Counted from the stretch's first letter, positions 1 through 7,575 are shown. The stretch is DNA of 12,051 nucleotides from Acidobacteriota bacterium (GCA_030624355.1 JAUXKG010000035.1:1-12051), one strand, 5' to 3'. The notes: generated by a model from the letters alone, not told the origin. Program-made: numbers and translations.

Positions 1-180
1 ATAGTGATGAGATAGCTATCTAGGTCAGGAGCAAATGTGGAGAGGTTCACCAAAAAGCGATATCTCAAGTTTCCACACAGAAACCTGGCAAAGAGATCGT
101 TTCAATTTTCCTATGATGCCACTGGTCGAATTGAGACATCCAACTATCAGACCCTAAAAGTAAGCTGTCTTCTGAGGAAG

Positions 181-429
181 ATGAAAGACACCGAAGTGCT
201 CTCAAATCTGGAGGAGATTACTAGACAACTAGGTCTGGAGTTGAGATGGGAGGATGGACATTTTGCAAGCGGTAATTGCCGTCTTGAAAATAGGATGATG
301 TTCATCATCAACAGTTCTCTTCCGACCTTTCAAAAGGTCGAAATCTTGTGCCTTGAGCTATCCCGTTGTGACCTCTCCCAGATTTTCATACGCCCTGATC
401 TTAGAGATCGGATCCAGCACTCTAAGTAG
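181..429 (+). CDS. Conserved small hypothetical protein
   Basis: Encodes 82 residues from ATG 181. The body has a patterned core: LGLELRWEDGHF, then SGNCRLENRMMFIINS, then a helical stretch ending in LSQIFIRPDLRDRIQ. From memory this resembles small uncharacterised proteins of Acidobacteriota and neighbouring phyla that begin close to this methionine; their function is unknown. No signal peptide or membrane segment is visible. The start is uncertain. The frame stays open upstream to a GTG at 37, which has a good AGGAG at 27-31 and would add 48 basic residues. ATG 181 has only a closely spaced GAGGA. I prefer 181 because the recognisable pattern starts there. The next gene starts 10 bases after the stop, which suggests a two-gene operon with the zinc-ribbon-like protein. 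Confidence 0.6.
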   Translation: MKDTEVLSNLEEITRQLGLELRWEDGHFASGNCRLENRMMFIINSSLPTFQKVEILCLELSRCDLSQIFIRPDLRDRIQHSK

Positions 430-439
430 AGATCGGGTC

Positions 440-676
440 ATGTCGGAACCTGGATCCAGCAGAAAAGGAGCCGTCTCCAAACACCGGAAACGCATTTGCC
501 CTCGGTGTGGGTCTGCTCAAGTGGCGAAAATTCTTTACGGTTTGCCGGACTTTGGCAATGAGCAACTCCAGAAGGAGCTGAGAGAAGACAAGCTGGTTTT
601 GGGAGGATGCGTCATTTCAGAGCCGTCTCCAAATTGGAGATGTATTAACTGTCGTCATGCGCAGGGAGGCTCGTAG
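440..676 (+). CDS. Small zinc-ribbon-like hypothetical protein
   Basis: A 78-residue protein. Two cysteine pairs, CPRC (residues 20-23) and CINC (68-71, in NWRCINCRH), look like the two knuckles of a zinc ribbon. Between them lie VAKILYGLPDF and LVLGGCVIS, with a further cysteine at 57. This arrangement matches, from memory, a widespread family of unannotated small proteins that begin with CPRCGS and end with WxCxxC. The role is unknown; zinc binding is inferred from the cysteines. ATG 440 is chosen because the reading frame further upstream (from 353) overlaps the preceding gene and adds sequence unlike the family. No strong ribosome binding site precedes 440, so translation may be coupled to the upstream gene, whose stop is 10 bases away. 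Confidence 0.65.
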   Translation: MSEPGSSRKGAVSKHRKRICPRCGSAQVAKILYGLPDFGNEQLQKELREDKLVLGGCVISEPSPNWRCINCRHAQGGS

Positions 677-806
677 CAAATTCTTGCTGTGCATTGTCGG
701 GATTGATGTCGGCTCCCAAAAAGAACTTACAGACTACTTCATCCGGGTTATCCCCTCGGAGTCCGATCTCTCTTAGAATCTGATCTCTTGTGTTTCTGAC
801 CGCCAT
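645..806 (-). pseudogene. Possible ankyrin-like gene fragment
   Basis: A 53-codon minus-strand frame (ATG 806 to TAA 645) whose middle reads NPDEVVCKFFLGADIN. This resembles the second helix and loop of an ankyrin repeat (consensus VVKLLLxxGADVN). Only part of one repeat is present. A stop lies just upstream in the same frame, no Shine-Dalgarno sequence is seen, and the 3' end runs into the zinc-ribbon-like gene on the other strand. It may be a decayed remnant or chance. No other gene is visible between 677 and 867. Confidence 0.22.
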
Positions 807-867
807 TCGTTAGCTTTTTAAGAAGAGAGCATAGCTAAGTCCTGTGTTTCCAACAACAGAAGAAAAT

Positions 868-955
868 TGGTGCCGGAGGCGAGACTCGAACTCGCACGGG
901 CGTAAAGCCCACTGCGCCCTGAACGCAGCGCGTCTGCCAATTCCACCACTCCGGC
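868..955 (-). tRNA. tRNA-Leu (anticodon CAG)
   Basis: An 88-base class II tRNA on the minus strand. The acceptor stem pairs GCCGGAG with CTCCGGC, the discriminator is A, and CCA is encoded (870-868). The anticodon stem CTGCG/CGCAG closes loop TTCAGGG, giving anticodon CAG (plus-strand ctg at 919-921), which reads CUG. A long variable arm (GGGC-TTTAC-GCCC) is typical of leucine tRNAs. The T arm is GCGAG TTCGAGT CTCGC. It is a single tRNA, not in a cluster, and has its own promoter upstream. Confidence 0.97.
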
Positions 956-981
956 ACGCCTGTTTAAGCCACCAAGGTACT

Positions 982-1010
982 AGTCTACACTGCCGGCTAT
1001 CCGATGTTAA
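982..1010 (-). promoter_or_regulatory. Predicted sigma70-type promoter of tRNA-Leu
   Basis: On the minus strand, TTAACA (1010-1005, five of six matches to TTGACA) is followed after exactly 17 bases by TAGACT (987-982, four of six to TATAAT). Transcription would start near 975, about 20 bases before the mature tRNA 5' end. Two GCCGGC palindromes (992-997 and 1012-1017) flank the -35 hexamer; one of them lies in the spacer. Confidence 0.5.
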
Positions 1011-1055
1011 GGCCGGCTTCAGACAGAGTGGAGTGGCTCTGGTAAGATTGCCGGT

Positions 1056-2411
1056 ATGGAGAGGATTGTGGTCGTTGGTGGTAACGCGGCTGGAATGACG
1101 GCTGCCAGTCGAGCCAAGCGGTTGAGGCCCGAACTGGACATCACCATCCTGGAGCTGAGCCGTTTTATTTCATACAGCATCTGCGGCTTGCCCTATTACC
1201 TTGCCGACCTGGTCCGGGAGCACGAGGATCTGGTTCGCTATTCACCCCGGATGCTGGAGGATCAGCGCGGGATCAAGGCCCGGACGGGAGTTCAGGTTGA
1301 GCAGATACAGACGAGTGGGCGGGCCATGGTCTGTCTGGATACGGAGAGCAACCGCCGGTTCACAGTTCGTTACGACCGGGCGGTCGTCTCCACCGGGTAT
1401 GTCCCCAGAGTCCCAGAGATCGAAGGGCAGGATCTGGACCGAGTGTTCACCATGAGCCGTTTGGAGGATGGCCTGAGGCTCCGCCAGGAAATTGAAGACC
1501 ATGGCTATCGCAGAGTCGTGATTGTAGGCGGCGGATATATCGGGTTGATGATGGCACATGGGCTTCGAAGCAGGGGGCTGGAGGTCCTGCTGGTGGAAAA
1601 AAACCGACACCTGTATTCCCAGGTGGATGAAGATATGGCTGTTCACGTGGAAGAGGAGATGAGGCGTCGAGGTGTTCAGCTGATTCTGGGAAGTGAGGTG
1701 AAGCGATTAGAGGGCCATGAGGGTGTTTTTGAAGGGATCGAGATCGGACGGCAGACCTATCCGGCTGATCTGGCCTTAATCGATGTGGGTGTTTTGCCCA
1801 ACACTGAGCTGGCAGAGATCTCGGGAATACCGCTGGGCCGGAGCGGAGCCATTCAAGTTGATGAGCGGGGACAGACTGGAGTCAATGGGATCTACGCCGC
1901 CGGAAACTGTGCCGAAACAGTTCACCGGGTGACGGGTAGCGTCCTCTTCTCGACCCTGGGCACGTCAGCAGCCAAGCAGGGTCGTGTAGTGGGGGAGAAT
2001 CTGGCGGGCCACAGAAGTTGTTTTCACGGCACGCTGGAAACCTCGATCGAAAAGGTATTTGATCTGGCGGTAGGTCGAACAGGATTGACCTCCAGAGAGG
2101 CTCTTGGTCATGGTCTTAAGGCAGAATCGGTGAAGATTTCCGCCGGCAACAGAGCAGGGTATATGCCGGGTAGCAGCGACATGCATGTCAAACTTGTGTT
2201 TGAAAGAAGTGGAGGGCGACTGCTGGGAGGACAGATCATCGGAGAAGACTCAGTTGCCAAGCGAATCGATACCCTGGTCACGGCCTTGAGTGGAGGAATG
2301 ACCCTGGGGGAAATCTCCCAGCTCGATCTAGCCTACGCTCCGCCCTATGCCACCCTGTGGGACCCGATTCAGGTGGCCGCCAACCTGGGACTGAGGAAGG
2401 TGGAAGGGTAG
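1056..2411 (+). CDS. CoA-disulfide reductase / NADH oxidase family flavoprotein
   Basis: A 451-residue pyridine nucleotide-disulfide oxidoreductase of the single-cysteine CoA-disulfide reductase/NADH oxidase/NADH peroxidase group. This group reduces CoA or other disulfides, polysulfide, peroxide or oxygen with NAD(P)H. FAD-binding motif: VVVGGNAAGM (5-14). Redox cysteine: Cys43 in SICGLPYY, the same residue number as the active cysteine of Staphylococcus aureus CoA-disulfide reductase. NAD(P) motif: VVIVGGGYIG (154-163). Second FAD motif: IYAAGNCAE (279-287), where Asn replaces the usual Asp. The C-terminal dimer domain holds Tyr369 and LAYAPPY (425-431), in the region where this family keeps active-site tyrosines. 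No rhodanese domain is fused. Length is normal. Substrate cannot be decided from sequence. The start is the first methionine before the FAD motif; its ribosome binding site is weak. A heptad-like repeat follows immediately after the stop. Confidence 0.85.
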   Translation: MERIVVVGGNAAGMTAASRAKRLRPELDITILELSRFISYSICGLPYYLADLVREHEDLVRYSPRMLEDQRGIKARTGVQVEQIQTSGRAMVCLDTESNRRFTVRYDRAVVSTGYVPRVPEIEGQDLDRVFTMSRLEDGLRLRQEIEDHGYRRVVIVGGGYIGLMMAHGLRSRGLEVLLVEKNRHLYSQVDEDMAVHVEEEMRRRGVQLILGSEVKRLEGHEGVFEGIEIGRQTYPADLALIDVGVLPNTELAEISGIPLGRSGAIQVDERGQTGVNGIYAAGNCAETVHRVTGSVLFSTLGTSAAKQGRVVGENLAGHRSCFHGTLETSIEKVFDLAVGRTGLTSREALGHGLKAESVKISAGNRAGYMPGSSDMHVKLVFERSGGRLLGGQIIGEDSVAKRIDTLVTALSGGMTLGEISQLDLAYAPPYATLWDPIQVAANLGLRKVEG

Positions 2412-2457
2412 TCACAACTGACAACTGAAAGCTGACAACTGACAGGCGACAACTGAC
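2412..2457 (+). repeat. Heptad-like intergenic repeat, copy A
   Basis: Starts at the base after the stop of the flavoprotein gene. It is an imperfect tandem array of the 7-base unit CTGACAA (ACAACTG ACAACTG, then GCTGACAACTGACAG, then CGACAACTGAC). The 15-mer at 2431-2445 is repeated exactly at 9061-9075. No coding potential is suspected. It lies 63 bases upstream of the RNase R start. Confidence 0.75.
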
Positions 2458-2519
2458 GGGGATGGTGGGGCACAGCATGGCTGAGTGTCTGACCGGCGGA
2501 CCGCGGAATTTGGAGATCG

Positions 2520-4532
2520 ATGCCCAGAAAGACAGATAAGAAGACAGACAAGACCATTACCGGACGACTGTCCAGCCATCGCGATGGTTACGGGTTTGTG
2601 ATTCCGGAGGATGCCTCGCTTGGAGGGGACGTCTTTGTTCCGGCGAGAAAGATGGGAAGTGCCACCGACGGTGATCAGGTGATGGTTCGACTGGCTCGGT
2701 CGGATCACCGACGGGCAAGGGCGCGGCAGGGAAAACGCTCTCTGTCGGGAGAGATCATAAAGGTTCTTTCTCGAGCCAGACAAGTTATTGTGGGGAAACT
2801 GTTTCGCCGCCAAAAGCATGTCTACGTATCCGCTTTGGACGATCGGTATCACCATGTTGTGCGGGTGGTGGGAGATGAGGCCCGCCAGGTGGCCGATGGG
2901 AAAATTGTAGCCGTTTCCATCGTGAGTCCACCCGGACTCCAGCAGTCCCCGGTGGGAGAGCTTCTGGAGGTGCTGGGAGACCCCGACGATCCCGAGATCC
3001 AGTACAAGATCGTGTGTCACAATCTGGGTATTCCTGCAGAGTTTCCCCAAGCCGTTCTGGATGAGGCGGAGGCAGCCTCTGAGCCTGGCGCGGGAGCAAT
3101 GGATGGACGTCGGGATTTTCGATCGCTGCCTACTGTGACCATAGACGGAGAAACGGCTCGCGATTTTGATGACGCCATCAGCATTGAGAAACTTGAGAGC
3201 GGAAACTTTCGGCTATGGGTCCATATCGCAGACGTATCCCACTATGTGAGGACCGACAGTCCGCTCGACCAGGAGGCTTTCCGCCGAGGAACATCCGTCT
3301 ACTTCCCGGATCGAGCCATCCCCATGCTTCCGGAAGGTCTCTCCAATGGTCTGTGCAGTTTAAACCCCAAGGTCGATCGTTTGACACTCACTGCTGTCAT
3401 GGAAATCGATGCTGAGGGAGCCGTTCAAAATAGGGAGTTCTGTCGATCGGTTATTTGCAGTGATGAGCGGATGACGTATACGGACGTGAAGAAGATACTA
3501 GTCGACAAGGACAAACGACTCAGGGGACGTTTCCGCTCGCTGGTCAAGCCGCTCAGCTGGATGCTGCAGTTGTGCGAAGTCCTTGTATCCCAACGCCGGC
3601 AAAGGGGCTCTATCGACTTCGATCTGCCTGAAGCGGAAATCGAATATGACGCGAATGGCGAGGTTCTGGATATTGTTCGAAGTGAACGAAATCAGGCTCA
3701 TCGGATCATCGAAGAGTTCATGCTACTGGCCAACGAAACTGTGGCCGAATACCTGGAGAGCAGTGAGGTGGATCTTATTTACCGGATCCATGATGATCCT
3801 GATCCGTTGAAGGTTGAGGAATTTGAGAAGGTCGCATCTCAGTTCGGGTATTCTCTGGAACGGGACCGAAAGGGGGGATACCCTTCCGGTTCCTTCCAGA
3901 AGCTGGCCAAAAAACTAGCCGGCAGGACAGAGGAGCGATTTCTCTCCTATCTGATGCTCCGTTCTTTCAAGCGGGCTCAATATTCTGCAGTCAACCGGGG
4001 CCATTTTGGTCTGGCCTCACCCTGCTACACCCATTTTACTTCCCCGATTCGCCGTTATCCCGATCTTGTCGTTCACCGTATCCTGAAAGGGGCACTTGAA
4101 GGGAAGAGTTCCAGTACAGAATCCGGACGACTGTCTGAGCGGTTGCAGGAAATGGCCACTCGCTCATCAGAGCGGGAGCAGAAGGCAGTTGAGGCCGAAC
4201 GCGAGATCATGCGTTGGCTAATGGCCGAGTTCATGGCGAAACGTCTGGGTGAGGAATACGATGGCTTTATCATCGGAGTCAAACGCAACGGCTTCTTTGT
4301 GGAACTGCTGGATCATTGTGTGGAAGGCTATGTTCCAGTGGAGACGATTCCTGATGATCTCTACGTGTTTAATGAGAAGGATCACTGTTTAATCGGTGAG
4401 GGGACCCGCAAGGTCTATCGGATTGGCGACAAGCTGAGGCTGAGAGTCGACAAGGTGAATCCCTTCCGACACCTGATCGGGTTTTCACCGGTCATTGAGA
4501 GCTTGCCATCTCGGCGAAAAAAGAAACGATGA
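2520..4532 (+). CDS. rnr: Ribonuclease R (RNase II/RNB family 3'-5' exoribonuclease)
   Basis: A 670-residue processive, magnesium-dependent 3'-5' exoribonuclease that degrades structured RNA in the cytoplasm. The N-terminal basic tail is followed by a cold-shock OB domain (TGRLSSHRDGYGFVIPE, about 14-30, with DVFVP) and a second OB-like region. The RNB catalytic domain starts near 205. Metal-binding aspartates lie in IDGETARDFDDAI (208-220: Asp209, 215, 217, 218), and the family signature HFTSPIRRYPDLVVHR is near 505-520. The S1 RNA-binding domain spans about 578-656 (GFIIGVKRNGFFVEL). The tail is basic (RRKKKR). It is shorter than the E. coli enzyme and lacks its N-terminal helix-turn-helix and long basic tail, as in many bacteria. 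ATG 2520 has GGAG at 2512-2515. The 3' end overlaps selA, which is convergent. Confidence 0.95.
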   Translation: MPRKTDKKTDKTITGRLSSHRDGYGFVIPEDASLGGDVFVPARKMGSATDGDQVMVRLARSDHRRARARQGKRSLSGEIIKVLSRARQVIVGKLFRRQKHVYVSALDDRYHHVVRVVGDEARQVADGKIVAVSIVSPPGLQQSPVGELLEVLGDPDDPEIQYKIVCHNLGIPAEFPQAVLDEAEAASEPGAGAMDGRRDFRSLPTVTIDGETARDFDDAISIEKLESGNFRLWVHIADVSHYVRTDSPLDQEAFRRGTSVYFPDRAIPMLPEGLSNGLCSLNPKVDRLTLTAVMEIDAEGAVQNREFCRSVICSDERMTYTDVKKILVDKDKRLRGRFRSLVKPLSWMLQLCEVLVSQRRQRGSIDFDLPEAEIEYDANGEVLDIVRSERNQAHRIIEEFMLLANETVAEYLESSEVDLIYRIHDDPDPLKVEEFEKVASQFGYSLERDRKGGYPSGSFQKLAKKLAGRTEERFLSYLMLRSFKRAQYSAVNRGHFGLASPCYTHFTSPIRRYPDLVVHRILKGALEGKSSSTESGRLSERLQEMATRSSEREQKAVEAEREIMRWLMAEFMAKRLGEEYDGFIIGVKRNGFFVELLDHCVEGYVPVETIPDDLYVFNEKDHCLIGEGTRKVYRIGDKLRLRVDKVNPFRHLIGFSPVIESLPSRRKKKR

Positions 4533-5892
4533 TACTTTCCTGCTCCGGAAAAACCGTTCTCAGATCCAGGATCAACTGATTGTCTTCAATGCGGGCGATA
4601 ATGGGCACTGAAAAATTTCTGAGGTGCTGTTCCAACTCATTGACCGAGTAGCGCTCCGAGGTGATGGCCACCAGGTAGGTGGGGATCTGTTCTTCCGGGG
4701 CCGATCCTCCTCCAATGAGGGAATAGCCTTCCTTGATTTCGATGTGAAACAGATCCCTGTCCAGAAGGCCGCCCAGTTTTTCGGCTCGCTGCCTGATCTC
4801 CTGAGCTTCAGCGGACAACATCCGCTGTACGGGAATGGCGGACTGCTGGCTGCCTTTTTCATATTCCACCAGAGTCCACTCCAGCGCCGAGCAGGTCATC
4901 TTGTCTGCCCGACAGGCCCTCATCAGCGGGTTGAGGCGGATGAGATCCACCCACTGTTTTCTGCCGACGATGATTCCGGCCTGAGGACCGCCCAGCAGCT
5001 TGTCGCCACTGAAGCAGATCAAGTCGACACCTTCCGCCAGGCTGGATTCGGCGGTCGGCTCCCGTTCCAGCCAGGGCAGAGCAGAGGAAAAGAGAAGACC
5101 ACTGCCCAAATCTTCCACCAGAGGAATGCCTGTTTCCCGGGACAGGTCAACCAGCTCCTGGAGAGGGGGGCGGTGGGTAAATCCGAGTATCCTGTAGTTG
5201 CTGGGGTGAACTCTCAGGATCAGTGCGGTGTCTTCGTGGATGGCTTCTCGAAAATCTGAAATCTTAGTTTTGTTGGTCGTTCCCACCTCATGCAGGATGA
5301 CGCCGCTTCGTTCCATGATGGCGGGGATGCGGAAGGAACCTCCAATCTCAACCAGTTCTCCGCGGGAGACCAGGACTTTTTTGCCTAAAGCGAGAGTGTT
5401 GAGAATCAATAAAACAGCCGCCGCGTTGTTGTTGCAAACTGTAGCGGCCTCCGCTTGGAGCAGTCGGGTTATTCGTTTCTCGAAATGAAGATCGCGGTGA
5501 CCACGCTTGCCGGTCCCCAGGTCGTATTCCAGGTTCGAATATCCGGTGGCAATCTCCTGGACGGCCCGGGCGGCTGATTCGGCAAGAGGAGCACGGCCGA
5601 TGTTTGTGTGAACGATGACTCCGCTGGCATTGACCACCTTATAGAGAGACGGGGAGAGCCGTTTGCGCAGGTTTGAGCCAAGATCGGATTCGATTCGGCA
5701 GAGACGCTGGATCACGTCTTCTTCGGAAAGCGTGCCTTGTCGAATGTCGACCCGAAGCCCGTCCAAGTATTCCTGAATTGCAAGCAGAACGAGTTGACGG
5801 GAGTGAAGAGTGATGAGCTGTTGGATGGATTCCTTCTCCAGGATCTGGGTCATGGAGGGTAGCTGCTGCAGAAGCTGGCTTTCAGAGGACAC
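4492..5892 (-). CDS. selA: L-seryl-tRNA(Sec) selenium transferase
   Basis: A 466-residue PLP enzyme that converts seryl-tRNA(Sec) to selenocysteinyl-tRNA(Sec) using selenophosphate, so the cell is expected to decode UGA as selenocysteine. The N-terminal tRNA-binding region is helical (about 1-80). It is followed by VVNASGVIVHTNIGRAPL (86-103), the glycine-rich YDLGTGKRGHRD (123-134), NNNAAAVLL (154-162), EIGGSFRIP and EVGTTN (202-207), VEDLGSGL (259-266), and the PLP lysine Lys298 in SGDKLLGGPQAG. Length is normal. The start is a GTG at 5892; no Shine-Dalgarno precedes it, but TATAAT lies six bases upstream, so the mRNA may be leaderless. The next in-frame methionine (residue 14) also lacks a ribosome binding site. 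The gene is divergent from purH and its 3' end overlaps RNase R. selB, selC and selD are not in the window. Confidence 0.95.
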   Translation of the reverse strand: MSSESQLLQQLPSMTQILEKESIQQLITLHSRQLVLLAIQEYLDGLRVDIRQGTLSEEDVIQRLCRIESDLGSNLRKRLSPSLYKVVNASGVIVHTNIGRAPLAESAARAVQEIATGYSNLEYDLGTGKRGHRDLHFEKRITRLLQAEAATVCNNNAAAVLLILNTLALGKKVLVSRGELVEIGGSFRIPAIMERSGVILHEVGTTNKTKISDFREAIHEDTALILRVHPSNYRILGFTHRPPLQELVDLSRETGIPLVEDLGSGLLFSSALPWLEREPTAESSLAEGVDLICFSGDKLLGGPQAGIIVGRKQWVDLIRLNPLMRACRADKMTCSALEWTLVEYEKGSQQSAIPVQRMLSAEAQEIRQRAEKLGGLLDRDLFHIEIKEGYSLIGGGSAPEEQIPTYLVAITSERYSVNELEQHLRNFSVPIIARIEDNQLILDLRTVFPEQESIIVSFFAEMASSQ

Positions 5893-5898
5893 CTGTAT

Positions 5899-5904
5899 AT
5901 TATA
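5899..5904 (-). promoter_or_regulatory. -10 box of selA (TATAAT)
   Basis: A perfect TATAAT on the minus strand ends six bases before the selA GTG (5892), which puts the expected transcription start at or next to the start codon. No convincing -35 hexamer is found at 16-18 bases upstream. A small inverted repeat, AACCT-TTC-AGGTT (5914-5926), lies between the expected -10 and -35 positions and could be an operator. Promoter activity is inferred. Confidence 0.4.
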
Positions 5905-5940
5905 CCGGAGTTCAACCTTTCAGGTTCCTCGGCACTGACC

Positions 5941-5970
5941 TGGACTTTTGGCTGAAGCCGACAATATCAT
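5941..5970 (+). promoter_or_regulatory. Candidate promoter of purH
   Basis: TGGACT (5941-5946, four of six matches to TTGACA), an 18-base spacer, then TATCAT (5965-5970, five of six to TATAAT). Transcription would start near 5977, giving a leader of about 16 bases that still contains AAGGAG (5980-5985). Such a short leader leaves no room for a purine riboswitch. Confidence 0.35.
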
Positions 5971-5992
5971 GCTGAGGATAAGGAGCTTGTGA

Positions 5993-7540
5993 ATGAAGAT
6001 CGAAACCGCGGTGTTGAGTGTCTCTGACAAGGACGGCATTGGGGAATTGGGCCGTGAGCTGCATGCTCTGGAAATCACCCTTGTTTCCACGGGAGGGACA
6101 TCCCGGACCTTGCAGGAGTCGGATGTTCCGGTAGTGGCAGTGTCCGACTACACCGGTTTCCCCGAGATTCTGGGAGGGAGGGTCAAAACGCTACATCCCC
6201 GGATCTATGGAGGCATTCTGGCTCGTCACGACAATCCTGAGGATCAACAGGTGCTTAAGGAAAATGATATCTCTCCGGTAGGTTTGGTTGTGGTCAATCT
6301 TTACCCCTTCAGCCGGACTATCAGACGGCAGGATGTCACCATGGAGGAGGCCATCGAGCAGATCGATATTGGCGGTCCAACATTGATTCGGGCTGCGGCC
6401 AAAAATTTTCACCATACGACGGTTTTGGTAGATCCTGATGATTACGCAGATGTTGTGGCCGAACTGAAGATGAACGACAATGAGATCAGCGAAAAGACCC
6501 GCGCTTGGTTGGCCTGCAAGGCCTTTCACCATACAGCTGCCTATGATGCGACCATAGCCAATTATCTCAGTCAGCAGAATATCCAGGAGGAGATTCTCCC
6601 GGCCGATGTCAACATCAGTCTTGAACGAGTCGATACCCTGCGCTACGGAGAGAACCCTCATCAAAAGGCAGCGGTGTACCGGTTTGGCCAGGCGGCTTCC
6701 TGGGGACTGGTGGCCGCCAGGCAGCATCAGGGCAAGCATCTTTCCTTCAACAATTACTCCGACCTGGAAGCGGCGTGGAATCTGTGCCAGGATTTCCAGG
6801 AACCGTTTTGTGGAATTCTCAAACACAGCAATCCGTGCGGTGCCGCGCTGGGCAGAAACTTGAAGGAAGCCTACGAGAGTGCGCTGGCCTGTGACCCGGC
6901 TTCAGCCTTTGGCTCCATCGTTGGGTTCAATCGGCAAGTTGATGGGGAGACGGCTGAAGCGATGCGGTCTCTGTTTGTGGAGGCCGTGATTGCGCCGGGT
7001 TATGAGCCGGAGGCACTGGAGATTTTTGGTAAAAAGAAGAATCTCCGAGTCTTAGAGATGGGTGAGGAAGCGGCTGGTGGAATGGATTATGAAGTCAAAA
7101 CTCTTTCAGGGGGATTTTTGCTTCAGGACAAGGATCTTCACCTGACCCGGGAGAAAGATCTTCAGGTGGTCACGCAACGTGCTCCCAGCCAGCAGGAAAT
7201 TCAGGATCTGCTTTTTGGCTGGACTGTCTGTAAACATGTCAAATCAAATGCCATCGTGTTTGCTTTGGACAGGCGAACGGTCGGAATAGGGGCTGGACAG
7301 ATGAGCCGGGTGGATTCGGTCCGTCTGGCCGCCACCAAGGCACAGACCGGTTTGGACAAGAGTGTAATGGCGAGTGATGCCTTTTTCCCTTTTGGGGATG
7401 CCGTTGAGGAAGCCGCCCGGTCCGGAGTAAAGGCGGTCATTCAGCCGGGAGGGTCGGTTCGTGACGATGAAGTGATCAAGGTTGCCGATGAACATGAATT
7501 GGCCATGGTCTTTACCGGAATCCGGCATTTCAAACATTAG
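5993..7540 (+). CDS. purH: Bifunctional AICAR transformylase / IMP cyclohydrolase
   Basis: A 515-residue enzyme of the last two steps of de novo purine synthesis: it formylates AICAR with 10-formyl-tetrahydrofolate and closes the ring to IMP. The N-terminal IMP cyclohydrolase domain (about 1-190) shows LSVSDKDG (8-15), STGGT (32-36), GGRVKTLHPRIYGG (61-74), VNLYPF and IDIGGPTLIRAAAKN (124-138). The C-terminal transformylase domain shows LRYGENPHQKA, FNNYSDLEAAW, the catalytic Lys-His pair in ILKHSNPCG (Lys277, His278), AFGSIVGFNR, and ASDAFFPFGDAVEEA near the end, finishing in FTGIRHFKH. Length is normal and all key residues are present. ATG 5993 has AAGGAG at 5980-5985, seven bases away. coaX starts 35 bases downstream in the same direction, so the two are probably cotranscribed. 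Confidence 0.96.
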   Translation: MKIETAVLSVSDKDGIGELGRELHALEITLVSTGGTSRTLQESDVPVVAVSDYTGFPEILGGRVKTLHPRIYGGILARHDNPEDQQVLKENDISPVGLVVVNLYPFSRTIRRQDVTMEEAIEQIDIGGPTLIRAAAKNFHHTTVLVDPDDYADVVAELKMNDNEISEKTRAWLACKAFHHTAAYDATIANYLSQQNIQEEILPADVNISLERVDTLRYGENPHQKAAVYRFGQAASWGLVAARQHQGKHLSFNNYSDLEAAWNLCQDFQEPFCGILKHSNPCGAALGRNLKEAYESALACDPASAFGSIVGFNRQVDGETAEAMRSLFVEAVIAPGYEPEALEIFGKKKNLRVLEMGEEAAGGMDYEVKTLSGGFLLQDKDLHLTREKDLQVVTQRAPSQQEIQDLLFGWTVCKHVKSNAIVFALDRRTVGIGAGQMSRVDSVRLAATKAQTGLDKSVMASDAFFPFGDAVEEAARSGVKAVIQPGGSVRDDEVIKVADEHELAMVFTGIRHFKH

Positions 7541-7575
7541 CCCTAATCCGGGCAAGGGGTTGAAGAGTCAACAAG

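Noticed and set aside
810..838. Terminator for tRNA-Leu from the inverted repeat TTAGCT/AGCTAA
   Set aside because: The arms are six bases with a 17-base loop, and no T tract follows on either strand.
868..955. tRNA-Leu as an integration site of a mobile element
   Set aside because: No integrase, no duplicated tRNA 3' end and no phage-like genes are seen in the window.
844..1098. 84-codon plus-strand reading frame
   Set aside because: It runs antisense through tRNA-Leu and its promoter into the flavoprotein start in another frame; the protein has no family-like pattern.
2412..2457. CRISPR array
   Set aside because: Units are 7 bases with no spacers, and no cas gene is present.
4624..5259. 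211-codon plus-strand frame opposite selA
   Set aside because: It lies wholly antisense to an intact, motif-rich selA and shows no domain pattern.
6191..6826. 211-codon minus-strand frame opposite purH
   Set aside because: Antisense shadow of a clear purH; no recognisable protein features.
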